Origin: Anniella stebbinsi
Taxonomy: Eukaryota > Chordata > Lepidosauria > Squamata > Anniellidae
Reading direction: 5' to 3'
NCBI GenBank assembly: GCA_029215795.1
Contig: JARDYH010000007.1
Location: 60,938,763-61,002,762, forward strand
DNA: 64,000 nucleotides
Shown: piece after piece, positions 1 through 13,300 of the stretch
How the letters are laid out: each line of letters starts with the position of its first letter
How positions within the stretch are numbered: position 1 is the stretch's first letter
Made by a program: the position numbers and the translations under genes
The notes under the pieces: model-generated
Databases searched by the model: none
Seen by the model: the letters and a program-made list of their open reading frames with translations, nothing else
What the model was told of the DNA's origin: nothing

Positions 1-120
1 AAGATGGTCATGGAGCAGGACTATATTTGGAAATAAGAATGCAAGGACAGAGGGCAAGGCTGTGGAGAGCTTTCAAGAGAAGGGGTTTATGCTGATTATA
101 TGTAGGGATGATAATGATGA

Positions 121-545
121 TGATTTATTACATTTATATACCGCTTCATAGCCGGAGCTGCTTGGGCGGTTTACAAAAATTAAAACTTTGGACATTAAAA
201 ATTGATATACGAAATTTAAAACAATAAAAACATAAAATCAGACAACATATACAAACAATGTACATTTAAAACAGCTGCGAGCTCTCAGCAAGGCCTAAAT
301 GTAGTTCTGGGGGTCACTTAAAAACTCAGTATATGCTGTTAAATGCCTGGAAAAAGAGGAAAGCCTTGACCTGGTGCTGAAAAGATAACAATGTTGGCGC
401 CAGGTAAGCCTCATCAGGAAGATCATTCCATAATTGGGGAGCCACCACTGAGAAGGCCCTCTCCCTCATTGCCATCCTCCGAGCTACTCAGTGCTGGAAC
501 CAGGTTTTAGGGGTCCTTGGGGAAGACATCCTGCAGGGGGGAGAC
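121..545 (-). mobile_element. L2-like LINE 3' end, family B
   Basis: On the - strand this reads a LINE-type ORF2 C-terminus (motif like RALSVVAPQLWNDLPDE) and then a 3' UTR containing ACCGCCC-type tail sequence. The same unit is seen at 3147-3580 (-) and 62235-62585 (+). Shared blocks include GATAACAATGTTGGCGCCAG and ATTCCA..ATTGGGGAGCC. Confidence 0.75.
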
Positions 546-830
546 CCTCCCTCAGTGAATCTACCTTCCCACCGCCCTTGTCACCAGCTGCTCTTGGTCA
601 TCATCCTCTTCCTCATCATGACTACTGCTTGCTTGCTCGACTGGCAGCAGGCAGGTGAGCAAGGAGGCCACGGCATCTGCTCCTCCTCCTTCCTTCTCAC
701 CATCGCCGTCGTCTGGGCCAGAGCAAGAGGCAGGTGAAGAGGCAGGTTGCAATGGGGAAGAGGAGGAGCGATTCCAGGGGGCTCTTGACGGTGGCCCTTG
801 GCAGGTGCCCAACCCTCCGTCCCCTCGGCA
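540..830. repeat. Unclassified dispersed repeat F, copy 1
   Basis: A purine-rich unit with the ordered blocks GAATCTACCTTCCCA, CACCAGCTG, GTGAGCAAGG, GAGGAGGAGC and GGCTCTTG. It recurs in the same order near 21195-21440 and, shortened, near 48290-48460. The 141-codon + strand frame at 655-1080 looks accidental. No coding domain was recognised. Confidence 0.5.
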
Positions 831-1102
831 TGGCCCTGGAGCCGGTGAAGGGATTTGGGGAGGGGTCCCACATAGCCACGATGACGAGAGAGAGAGGGAA
901 GCCATTTTGGCCGCACACTTGCCTACAATGTGCTTCTCAGGTTACACTACACATCCCAAAATGAGCTTTGCCAGCATCGGCGTTGAGTTTGAGCTTTTTG
1001 GCTTTGTCGATCTCAGCCCCCCCCTCCCCCCGGTTCTCCTCAGCCAGGTGTGCCACGTGGCAGGGAGCCCAGGACGTTGACCATTTTCCTCTCTTGTTTC
1101 AG

Positions 1103-1210
1103 ATGCGGTTGGCTGCGTCGACCCTGATGAATGCACCCGGGTCTGCGGGGCTGAGGTGGGCTGCTCCAACATCGCCTACCCCAAACTGGTGATTGAGCTC
1201 ATGCCCAGTG
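1103..1210 (+). CDS. SLC5A10: SLC5A10 exon: extracellular Cys-rich loop
   Basis: A 108-bp exon flanked by TTGTTTCAG and GTAAGC. It starts with two bases of a split codon and then reads [18 protein letters not shown], followed by [17 protein letters not shown]. The cysteines are those conserved across SGLTs in the large loop before the Na2 helix. The donor splits the following Gly codon, which the exon at 4119 completes. Confidence 0.95.
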
Positions 1211-2773
1211 GTAAGCTGAGCCGGGTCGGTGTTGCCTTGCTGTTGTTGAGGTGGGCCATTGGCACCGGTCTCCACCCCCACAAAACCCGGGTGTTCCGGT
1301 CACGTCCCCTTTTCCATTTCATTCAGTTGTGTTGCCAGCAAAACGCAAAACAAAAAACAAAACACCCCACCTGGATTTATCTTGGAGTTTCCCCAGAGGG
1401 TTTCTTTTTTGCCTTCTGAATGAGGAACCACAAAGCGTTACTAATGGGGGAATTATTATGGATGTCTTAGTACAAATGAGATTATGGAGGCTCTTGCGTT
1501 CTTGACTTCCCCGCTGTGCTTATTCTTAAAGGTGGGGGGGGGGGGAGGAATCAGCTTTGTTTTGGGGTTGGATGCTGCGAAATTGAGCCTGCTGGTCAGA
1601 GCCTGCTGGGGTGAAAGAGACTGCTGGAACTGATCCTGACTTGCTTCCTGGGACTGTGTGGCGCCCAGGCCTCAAAGCCCTCATCAGGCCGCTTATGGAT
1701 TGCCCAAAGCCAGGAAATAAACATTGCCAAAACAGAAGACGAAAGAGGGTTCAGACTGGCGTAACATTTGCATGCTAATTTAAGAATAATTATTATTATT
1801 TAAATAGATAGACAGCACATCTCACCGTGGTGTGGAAGGCTGTGACCAGGTGATCTGTGTGCTCACCTGTTCTGCCTGCTGTCCAGGTGTTCACTGTTGA
1901 TGCACAACTGTTCTTATGGTTCTTTGAACTGGGTTTGGACAGGACAACCTTTCAAACAGAGTATGGTCCTCTGGTAGGCCTTCGAAGAGAGGATTGTCCT
2001 CAGTAAAAGAGGACATGTGGCCACCCTCAGTTACAGAAAGGAGCGGAGGTGTGTAGCATCAGGAGAACCTGGCCTCTGGATTGGTATGAAAAGTGAGAGC
2101 CAGAACGAGTCAATGGATCAGGACCTTGAGCATCCTGCATTTTAAGTTTGAGGTTTCCTAGCCTCTATCCCTCAGCCCCGGCAGGTGATCCTTGGGAACA
2201 CTGGAAAACATGCCCGTCTAGAGTGTTGAGTGAGGCTGCCCAATTTATATCCGGTCTTTCTTCCATTTTGAAACTCAAAGTGGCATACATGGGATGCTGC
2301 TTCCCCGATGGTCTCCCATCCATGCACACAACCTTCCTTCCTCAGTGGCTGTGATGGCTGAGGATGATAGGACCTGTAGCCCAACACATTTGGAGGGGGC
2401 CAGGTTGGGGAAGATTCTTCTAAAACTAAAAACTTTCAAACAGTTTAGTGTTTCCTTTTCAGAAGATATCCCAACTCACCGTGAATTTTGGTTCTCAATG
2501 AAAGGTCATGGTTCATTCTGTGCTCACGGCACCTGGCTGCAGTTCCTGTGGTCTCTCCTTGTTTATTATTGACCTGGTCTTCCACCTAAGCCATTCCTTT
2601 GCTCATGATATTCCAGACCTCCAGGGCTCAATGGGACTCTCTGCTTGCCAAGGAGTGAAACTGATTCTTTTTACCCTTCCTGTAACTGTGACTGCTGGGG
2701 AAACCCAGCGAAAGTGATGCAAAACACTATTTAGACACAGGAGATTGGCCTGGAGCCAGTAAATTGTATTACG

Positions 2774-2807
<34 letters not shown>

Positions 2808-4326
2808 TTGTTTAATAAATGTGTATCCCAAGCATTTCGAGGCATCTTATATGCCTTACACAATGCAACAGTAGAACAACAGTCGTCAATTTTTAAGTGA
2901 GATAAAACTGAGCTAGCAAAAAACAACACAAAGGCAGATAAATACGATGTGAAAGCATCTGAAACGATGCCATAGCCTATGAAAAGCAACTCGAATGCTA
3001 AAAACAGATCTTGGGGTCAACAAAACTCGCACAATGCCTGGGTGAATAAAAATGCCTTTAACCCGCACAGTTGTTATGTCATTGCTGTGTTTATTATATA
3101 TACTTATATTTTTGTGAAATGTACTTTTATGCACTGATAAAAAATTTTTTATTTATTTATTTTATTACATTTGTAAACCGCCCCATAGCTGAAGCTTTCT
3201 GGGCAGTTTACATAGGATTAAAACAATTAAAAACAATATACAAAAAAAATAATACATTAAAAACATACAACATACACACAATACACACATACATTTAAAA
3301 CCACTGCAACAACCCAAAAAGCTACAAACACAAAAACAAACCCAGGCTCCTCAGATATTGCCAAATGCCTGAGAGAAGAGGAAAGTCTTGACCTGGCGCC
3401 GAAAAGATAACAATGTTGGCGCCAGGCGGGCCTCGTCAGGGAGATTGTTCCACAGTTGGAAGGCCACCACAGGGAAGGCCCTCTCCCTTGTTGCCGATCT
3501 CCGAGCTTCCCTTGGAGTAGGGAAGGGCCTTGCTGGAGAAGGCTAGAGACCCTTCTGGGCCAGATCCTTCTTCAAAACATTGCTCATGCAGATGCTGCAG
3601 TGGGAAACCCAAAGAAGGGGTTAAAGAAGGCAACTGACCTCTCCTTCTTTTGCTCCCCAACATCTGGAATCCAGAAGCAAATGGCCTTGGCCCTAATTTT
3701 GAGCCCAACCTGTGTGATTTAAAAACCTTCTTGCCTATTTCCACATCTGTGCATTGCAGAGGATCCTGGGAATATTCTGAGGAGTGGGCCAATCCTGTTG
3801 GGCCTTTTGGTCACCTCGTGTGAACTAAGCATGAGCCTGAGATCACGCCAAGCGCTCCTTCGCAGGAGGCACGTTACCGGGGAGGAGCTTCCATCACAGG
3901 CAAGCTGCCTTTTGGAGACATTTGCCTGCCATTGCGGTGGAATTCGAAGAAAGTTCAAGGTGTCCTAGAAAGAATAAAAAGACCGAAGGGCATAAGGCAA
4001 GATAGAACCCCTTGCCTTCTTGCTTTGAATGAGGCCCACTCAAATTGGCTCAGAAATTTGGAGCACCTCTTCTTCAAAACCGAATCAATGATGGACTTTT
4101 ATGGGTGTTGCCCTCCAGGTCTGCGGGGGTTAATGATCGCAGTTATGATGGCTGCTCTGATGTCATCCCTGACTTCCATCTTCAACAGCAACAGCGCCCT
4201 CTTCACCATTGACATCTGGAGGAAATTCCGCCGGGAAGCCAGTGAGAAGGAGCTGCTTCTGGTTGGAAGGTACTACCTGGGGTATAGTAGGGTAGGAGTT
4301 CCAGGAAGCAGAGAGAAGGATGAAGC

Positions 4327-4362
<36 letters not shown>

Positions 4363-7300
4363 TTCAGCATCTGCTTTAGGGATATCGGAGAAATCTGCAA
4401 CATATTCATATGAGTTCAGAGTTCTGTGAATACAACTTGCTGATTCCACAATATGTATCATGCGGATTCTGCGGGTTTGCAGAACTTTTTTTCACGTTTG
4501 GTGGTGGTTTGTGTGAATTTGCTGTAGCGCTAATGTGTTGATCTGGATTCGTTAATTTGCATTGGTGACAGTTTGCATTGAATAATGCAGATTAGCACTT
4601 TTCTTTGCACAAGGACGCATTTTTGCCACTGAATTTGCGCGAATGCGAATTTGTGCAAATGGAACAAAATTCTTGTAAAAAAAAAAACTTATATCGGTGA
4701 GCGGTCGAGGGAGCAAAAGACAGTGGACAATCTACCAAACACAAATGGAATGGATTTAACAAAACCCTTACATCCCTAATCCCCTGATGTTCAGGTTTAT
4801 GCTGCTGAAGAGGCAAGCCGCTCAGTTTAACCGCTGTTGTTTTGAGGCCATCTTTTGTATTTCATTTTTTTAAAAAAAGTCTTACTGCTATTATAAGCTA
4901 AGATCATTTGCTGTGAAAGGCAGATACAAAATCCCATAGACGAATATATAAAACTTAAGAAACATCAACTGAAAAGTGACTTGTTTCTTTGGCATGCAGT
5001 GCAAGTATCGAAGAAAGCTTTGACTCTCTTCAGGTTTTTTCTCTGCCTGAAAGTGCACTAATGGGTACTGGTGGACCACAGACCACCATTTAAGAACTGC
5101 TTCTCTACTCAGAGAGGTAGAGTTAACTATTCTGCATAAAGTAGATTTCTTAAAACAGCAGAAGAGGTAGTTTAAAAAGGCAGATTGGGTGGGGAGAGGA
5201 AGCTAATTCTAGAGGAAACCTCTTAGTTCTGTGTTTCCAGGCTATTTGGATATATGTGAAAGCACCCATAGTGTGTGCTATGGATTCATAACTTTCTTCC
5301 CGCATCGCCCAGGCATTAAGAATAACTTCCCCTATTTAAACTCTCTGTTGTCCTGTCTACTGAATCATTTTCCGCTGTCACCAGCGACTCAGTTCATCTG
5401 CCTGTACAATGGCCCTAATGATGTTTAAATCCTTCTCACAAGCATCTCCTGACTTCAAACTAATAAGCACGTTTGCGTGCGAGAGGGAGGGAGGGCCAGT
5501 GGGGCAGTAACCTGAATTGCACATCCCAATAATTAATTGCTGAGTGATGCTCCATTTTATTGGCTCGCATTTGTGAACAGCTCTTGGCTGGCCTAGGGAA
5601 TGCCTGCCTGACGTTGGCTAAACCACCAACATTGCCACTGCCACCCTTGTGGAGTTCTGCCGTGCCTGATTGCCCTGTTGCAAAAAGCTCTGCCAAATTA
5701 CTAGCCCACACACCCAAAAATGTACTCACCAACTTTCCCCATGTTACTCATTATGGCCTAAAAGAAAAAGAGAATTCAGTTTTATGAAGCTGCCTGGACA
5801 GTTTACCTGGAAAGTCTTCTTTACTCGCCATAGGTGACCAGATTGCACTATTAGTTTATAATCTTGCCTAATTGACATCTTAAGTCACATGACCATTCTT
5901 CCCTCCCCGTGTTTTCAAATGAAATGATAGAACTTCTGGAGCTGCCTCTGCACAAATCACATTCCATTATTCTCACACTAGATGTGCTGATGATCAGCTT
6001 GTTTATGCTGGTCCTTCCCACTCTCAGCAGCATCTAGAATGTTCATGATGTGAACATTCTGTGATGTCACAGCAGCTCAGCCTATGTAAGGGCTTGGAGG
6101 CCGCTGCCAGACAACTTTTTAATCCTGGTAAGTATTCACACATATTTAGCCAAAGTTAAATTTGGAATGTCTCCTCACGCTGCTCATTTATGTGACGTGC
6201 CTGGCCCTTGTAAGTGATCATGCTATTTCACCCGTAGAATAACAATTTGGAGACACTCCCCTGATGAGTCCACCCAGCCGTGCCTAGATGGCATTTGGCA
6301 AGGCAGGACACACCTGACTTAATTGTTTTCTTCTTTTGTCAACTTGGGGACAATCAAATTGCTTGTGATGTGTGAAAAGAGGAAGAGAGAAATCACTTGC
6401 TAACTGGAAATGAAAGCAAGCTTGTATGAAGAGTCCTCCCTTGATCTAGCCTAATTCTTTAGCCATTTCACAATATTTCATTTGGCTGTGAATCAGTAAT
6501 AAATCCAGTCTCTGCGGGTTGGTGTTTTCTTAAAATTGCAAGCCCTCCGCTGCACAGATAAACAAATGCAGCCTTGCAAGTCTTTCTCGAAGGGGATCTT
6601 CAGAAAAGTTAACTGGACTTCATTGCTATTGTCAAAAAGGGTTGGCGTTAGGGGTTACTTTCCTTTCCCTATTCTGGCTTTACTTCGTGGTAGCAGCCTG
6701 GCCTTGCCGTATCTCAGTTTACCCATCTGTGGAAAAAGGGTGACTCCTGTTTGGGAGGGGATGGCGAGGCGACTTAATTGAAGCACTGATATCTTGGGGC
6801 GAAAGTAAAGCCATTAATTATTATTGGCTGCACGAGGGTGGAGCGATTTGTTGATTTATTCAAGATATTTCTTCCCCGCCCTTTATGCCAAACGTGCTGC
6901 GAGTCAGCAGACAGCGAAGACAAACCATAACACATAATTAAACAACCAACTGGAACGTTGCGAGGAAGTCGGAAGTTTCTCTTCCTCCCCTCATTCTGGA
7001 AGCGTAAAGTCTAAGATGATGCGAAGTACAAGACCGGGGCCAGGGGAAGGGGGTGTGGTGATCTGGGGAACGGGGTGGGGTGGATTTGGCCCCGGGCCTG
7101 ATGTTCCCAACCCCTACCATGAACAGAGTAGATAGATGGATGGATGGGATCTCTTGGGCTGCTAAAGGACCACACATTGCCTGACCAGAGCTTTGGCCCA
7201 GCCTTTGTCTGAGTGCCGGGGGTGACAACGGAGTTTCAGGGTTGGGGTCCCTGACGTGATCCCATGGGCTCTGTCCTATGGGGAACTCCTTTGGGCAGAC

Positions 7301-10300
7301 TATCATCTGGGAACACAGCCTCTGGCTGTGCCTCAGATGCACAGGAGGCTCTATGGTCTCCGTTGGCTGTATGGGGCATACTGCTACAGAATCCTCTTCC
7401 TGCCCCCCATCAGGTCTGAGGACTGTGGACTGTCGAATCCTGACAAGCGCTGGGCAGATCAGAATGAACATTGGAGCGCACATTCCAGATGCGATTCTCC
7501 ATTTCAAGTTCGAAGGCCAGCTTGACAATTTCCAAAAGAAGGGAATTGAAACACAAGACTGGATCCTGCAACAAAATGTTGCAGTGTATAAATAGATACA
7601 AATAAAATATAAGTATTCTTCCTTCTGAAAAGGAGCGCTCCTCTTCAGGGTTCCGACCAACGTCCTCCAAGCGCTCCACTTTTACACACACATCCCTCCC
7701 ACGGTCTGTTTTCCTTTTCCAACGGTGGTTCTATATACTATGGCTATTGGGCATACTCAGCTCTCCGTGGGCTCTTTTGGGGATGATTTGCCCCCTTCAT
7801 AGTTTTTGTTTCGTTTTGATGATGTCTGTACTTCTGCACGTTCCTCTGAGTTTCTCTGAGCATGCGGATACCTTCCTCTCGTTTCTCCGCGGCCCCTTTG
7901 CTTACAGTCACCAGCTGCTATTAGAAGTGATGGAGATGACGGGTGATTTTAAAGCAAAAATCAGCATTGTTAATCCCTGCCTGTCAGCATACTTCCCCTC
8001 CTGATTTTCCACCGTCTTTAGCCACATCGTGCCGATGAATGATCTGGGGGGCGGTGATGGTTCCGTTGGGACGTCACAGATCACCATGGGGAAAAAACAA
8101 TAAAAGCAACAAAAATAAAGCCATGTCTGTACGTTACTTTGCAGGAAACAGACTTCAAACCTTCCTTATAAGGATATCATTCCCCCTCCCTCTTCTCCGG
8201 AGCCGCACCCCTTTCTTTTCCCCCAGCGGCTGCCTGACGACACCGAGTCCTTTTCACCTCTAAGTTGTCTGTACAATCTTGATGGCGTAACACCAAGGTG
8301 ATTCAAGAAGACAGGCGCGGAATGACACACAGGGCAAGATTTTGGAGATGAATGAATGGGTGACTCATTCCGAGGGCTTGATCAACGGTGGGGCGTTATC
8401 AGGAAGAATTGGGTGTAAGCCAGAGCCAGGGAGTAAGTGTGGGTAAGGGAAAATGAATGTGATAAAAATATAATATTGAAACTCCTTAGCTTCTGGACTT
8501 CAACTCCCATCAGCCCTGGCCAACATAACTGTTAGTGAGGGTGACTGGGAGTTGCAGCCCAACCACACCTGAAGGTCACATGTGCCCCCATCCCTGGCTT
8601 CAGATATTTGGTTATGAGAGCCAGGCAGGGCTAGCCCAAGTTAATTTGCCGGCTGAGGAGAAGTACAAGATGGCGCCTGCTCCCGTTCAATGGACAAAAA
8701 TGGACTAGATGGGCAGTTTAATCTTTCTTTGACCACGGGACAGCATCTTCCACCACACCTGAAGGCCACAGGCTAGCTTAAGGGGTGGAGGGCAGGTTGT
8801 GTGTTCCACAGCCCTCTCCTCCAACACTGCCACCACCCTGTGGCATCTGCCGTCTGAAGCAACTGCTTCGTTTTGCCTCCTGGTGAAGTGAGTTGGTATC
8901 ACTAGTAGAGCTACTTTCCAAATCTTTTTAATCCACTCGGATATTCGTGGAGTCTGAGAAGCAATGCATTTCGCAACACGATGAAAAGAAACACATATTT
9001 TTGTGCAGCTAACAAATTTAAATGGGTGCATTTTCAGCCTTGGCAAGAGCTATTCATAGGCCTCACCTCCTCCCTGAATTTTAATTTCCTATTAAGGCCA
9101 ACTAAACTAATGGCCATCATCACATCCTGTGGCAGTGAGTTCCGCATATTAATTACGGGTTGGATGAAGAAAGTCTTTTGTTTGTCTGTTCTGAATCCCT
9201 CATTATTCAGTTTCATGTGTTCAAGTATTGCGAAAAGAGGGAGAAATCGCTGACAGTCTCGGCGGACCCCTTAATAAACTTTTTCCCTGTTCTTCAAATT
9301 AAAAGGGCAGTCCTAAAAAAAAACTTAGACAGCATCTGAGGTGCTATAAGATCCTGAGGGTTTCTGCCTCCCCTTCAAGGCTGTAGACAGAGAGCGTATC
9401 TACATAAGGGGAAATCTCATTGTTTACCTGGAGCTTTGGACTTCCTGCTTCTTTGGCGTGATTGTTCTGGGCTGCATTTCATGGGCAAGGAGGGACAACC
9501 ACATGGTATGAATTAAATACTTCCCCTCTGTTCATTTCAATTGTCACAGTGCCATCTAGTGGCGGATGGTCCTGCTTTTCTCCAGATATTACTGCATTAA
9601 AAGTGGTTCGTTTCATAGCGGGAATTCCAGGGGATACCCTGGGAGATGTCCTGTTCATTGATGACATAATGTAATGGACTCACAAACATCAGTGAGTGGC
9701 CAATCACGAGCGTTCAATGAATTGCTTGTTTAGAGGAGCTCACAGCTATGACCTTGAAGGGGAGATCAAAACGGGGAGCCAACCCCCAGCTGGTACAGAA
9801 CTTTTGGGAAGACGAAGAGGAAGAAGAGGGTGTGTGAGTGGACAGGGAGATCCACCAGATTCACCAGCTTCTCTGTTCCCATCCCTACCTCCTGGAAAAG
9901 ACATGGTTAACGCACAGTGGTTGCATGGGGAGACCCTTCTCTTGTGAATTAGCCTTAAGAACGGCTTCTTCCGCTCTCCCTCCATCTTCTTTTCTCTTCA
10001 ATGATCCTCATTAACCAGTCAAGACAACTGGGCAGACCCGTTCTCCTCAGAATTAGCTATGAAACTAAGTGGATTCTTTATTTAATTAAACAGATCACTT
10101 TTGGCCTCGGGTGTAAATAGACGGTTATCAAACCAACACGCCTCAACCCGTTTCCTCCTGTTCAATCGCCCTCCACCCTCACACGGCATTGGAAAGGTTC
10201 ACTTCTGAGGGGTTTTCCTTCCTCTCAGATGTCTATTGTCTCCTTCACCGGTGGCTTTCTGGAGCTCCTTCTCGGATCCCCATGGTGGGATTTGGCAGCC

Positions 10301-13300
10301 CTGAGATACCAACGCCTGATCCTCTTAATGTCTGGCGCACCGTCTCTTCCTGTCAGCCAGAGCGCTGAGCGAGCCCAGCCCAGGGTGACAAGTTTTACAT
10401 CTGAATTCCTTCCTCGGAATGATGTGAACGAACCCTAATCCAGAGGGACACTGGCTCGCTTCCAAATGTGTGTGCATTGCGTAGATCAGATCTATAGTGC
10501 AGTCGAAAATGATTCAGCCTGGGTTTCTGCAAACTTGCACATTCTTTCTCATCTCTCCTCTTGCATCGACGACCCCCTGGATGTGTGGGAGGCTGTTGCT
10601 TCCTACTGTCTGCAGAAAGTGAAATCCCGTGCTCAGGGACTGATGCACATGATTTCTTTGCCATAGGCAGCTTTTCAAATACAATTTGCCTGTATTTATT
10701 TTTGTGAATAAGAACTCACTACGCCATGCTGAATAAGGCATTTTAGGGAGCTGGGAAAAGGGCAGAAAAGGGCAACTAAAACGATTAAGGGGCTGGAGCA
10801 TCTCCCCTATGAGGGAAGGTTACAAGAGCTGGGATTGTTTAGCTTGGGAAAAAGGAGGCTAAGGGGAGACCTGATAGAGGTGTACCAAATCATGCCTGGT
10901 GTGAGAATGCGGATAGGGAGACATTTTTCTCCCTCTCTCATATTACTAGAACCCAATGGGGTCGTCCCATGAGCTGATTGGTGGGAGATTAAGGACAGAT
11001 AAAAGGAAGGACTTCTTGAAACAATGCATAGTTAAACTATGGGATTCACTACCCCAAGATGTAGTGATGGCCACCAATTTGGATGGCTTTAAAAGGGAGT
11101 TGGATAAATTCCTGGAGGAGAAGGCTATCAACAGCTATTAGTTCTGTGCTACCTCCAGTATCTCAGGCAGTCTGCCTATGTACACCAGTTCCTGGGGAAC
11201 ATGGGCAGGAGGGTGCTGTTGCACCCATGTCCTGCTTGTGGGTCCCTGGTCAACAGCTGGCTGGCCACTGTGTGAACAGAGTCCTAGACTAGATGAACCT
11301 TTGGTCTGATCCAGCAGAGCTCTTCTTATGTTCTTATTTCCCTCTTAACTTGAAGGTATCCCTCCTTCTGTTTCTGATGTTCAGAGGTGAGTGCCGTTGC
11401 TTATGTAGACAAAACAGCACCACCCACACACAAGAGGGAGGTATTAGCAGGCTCGGAGAAAACCCAAGATTTGCAGAAGTACACTTTTTAAAAAAAAGAA
11501 AAACAAACAAGCTAAGTGCCCCCCCCCCAAATAGCCCAATGGGGATTGAAAGGCCACTGACTGCTCATTGGGGAGAAAAAACAGAAAATTGGGAGAGAGG
11601 GTGATTGGAATGGGGGTGGGGGGGTCTCCTGAACACTGCAACGTTCTGTCCTACTTTTTCTGCTTATAACATTCCTGTCCTTTGCTTCCTCCAAAGAATT
11701 CAGAGCCCTGCACATGTTTTCCCTTTAGTGGAAGGGCTGTGTTAGAGCGCATGTTTTGTAAGCAAAAGGTTAAAAAAAGTGATCCTTAAAATCTATTTTT
11801 TAAAAAAGGCTGTGTGTCTTTTGCTACCCTTGCAGGATCGTCACAATCATCCTGGTGGTTGTTAGCGTGGTTTGGATTCCAATTCTGCAGAATTCCAACA
11901 GTGGTCAACTCTACATTTATATCCAATCCGTTACCAGCTTCCTGGCCCCGCCGGTCACGGCTGTTTTTCTCCTGGCCGTTTTCTGGAAGAGAGCGAATGA
12001 ACAGGTAACTCTGGAGCGGTGTGTCTGTGTGTGTGTTACAGATTTGGATTTTTCTGAGTGATTTCAATCTATAGTTTCAGCGTTTAGGAAAGTTTTGGCT
12101 GCCAGTTGACTACCTGTGCCTGATCAATACACTTCAAAAAATTGTACACCAAAAGTTGTTTTAGGTGGATTCAATTTTGGCTTTGTACTAACATGAATTA
12201 GTGCAGAAAAATCTTCTGGATTCATTTTTTTCATTTTAATTAGAAACCTACTTGTAACATCACATCAAAACATAACTTGCATGAAATATAAAACATTTCT
12301 ATTGTTTAACAGAGCTTTAAAGATTCTTAGCTCTTAATAGCTAAACAGGAAATAGAGTTTCTTAAGCATTTCTTGTTGTTAGAGTTCTAGTCCTAGCTGC
12401 TTAAAAAGGAGAGACGTTCTATGTTCCAAGTTCCCCGTTCAATACTATTCAGCTGACAGGTACAAAGGTCTAATGAGTTTCTAATAAAAAACTCACACAT
12501 TCTAAAATGTTTATATACCATTTTTTGTGTAAAAATTACTTCTTGGCTAATAGTATCTGCTGTCCCATAAAATAGGGCTCACAGTCTTAATTATCTCATC
12601 GTTATTAAATATGCCTTAAAAATTAAATCATTAAAAAAAAGGTATACACATGTACCTTTCAGGCTAGATGCAATCAATTTTAAATTATACCTTTGAGAAG
12701 ATAACTCCTTACTCAAAATTTGCCAATTAAACCTAAGTCTATACATTTTTCTAGACGTCTGTATATTATCAAGTTTTTCGATGTGCATACTTTACACAGT
12801 ATTTTTGCTCATTCATAGATAAGTGAAAACTTTAAGTACACTTTGGATTTAGAATAATACAGTCTCACACCTGTTCATTACTCAAATAATGTTTTGGGCC
12901 AAGTGATAGGGCTTTAACTCAACATTTTCTCATTGGATACCATCCAGATCAACTTGACTATTATTCTTTATGCCAATTGCCCGGAATTCATTGTGAACCT
13001 ATATCTACCCTTTAATACAATTACTACTTTTTACTTACTTACATTCTTAAATTCTTAATTATTCATCACTAATGTTTCACAGTTGCATGACATAATAAAA
13101 CATCTATTATTTTAAGAGTTATAGGTTCACATTTTTCAATAGTCTTCCCTGCAAATCCAATAAAACAAAATCAGCTCTTTTCCTAAAATCCAGGACATGT
13201 AGCGTGAAGAAATGGCAAGGATTGATTCCTGCATTGAGCAGGGGGTTGGACTAGATGGCCTTAGAAGCCTCTTCCAACTCTACTAGTCTATGCTTCTATG

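Larger units (their letters stand above)
1..1102. other. SLC5A10 intron, 3' part
   Basis: Non-coding sequence leading to the acceptor at 1101-1102. It holds a - strand LINE 3' end (about 121-545) and, at about 540-830, one copy of an unclassified dispersed repeat that also occurs near 21200 and 48300. No further coding exon was seen. Confidence 0.7.
1211..4118. other. SLC5A10 intron
   Basis: A 2.9-kb intron. It contains a short palindromic-repeat half at about 2352-2415, a (TGTC)7 run at 2777-2804 and a family B LINE end at 3147-3580. The rest is unrecognised, and no exon-like frame conserved with transporters was seen. Confidence 0.75.
4270..11835. other. SLC5A10 intron, about 7.6 kb
   Basis: Contains (AT)n at 4329-4360, a hAT-like non-autonomous element at 4377-4778, an L2-like tail fragment around 6835-6960 (-), a short palindromic repeat at about 8484-8580, an old CR1 fragment at 9010-9290 (-) and a CR1 3' end at 10733-11334 (+). 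The open frames here, including 240 codons at 6938-7660 (-), have no recognisable domain. Human FAM83G sits inside SLC5A10, but no FAM83G-like coding sequence was seen. Confidence 0.7.

Noticed and set aside
6938..7660. 240-codon open frame on the - strand in an SLC5A10 intron
   Set aside because: No recognisable domain and no splice context. The composition looks like translated non-coding DNA, and the frame is flanked by repeats.
12080..13190. AT-rich intron block as a L1 body or matrix-attachment region
   Set aside because: Composition is suggestive, but no conserved L1 protein or repeated unit was readable in any frame.
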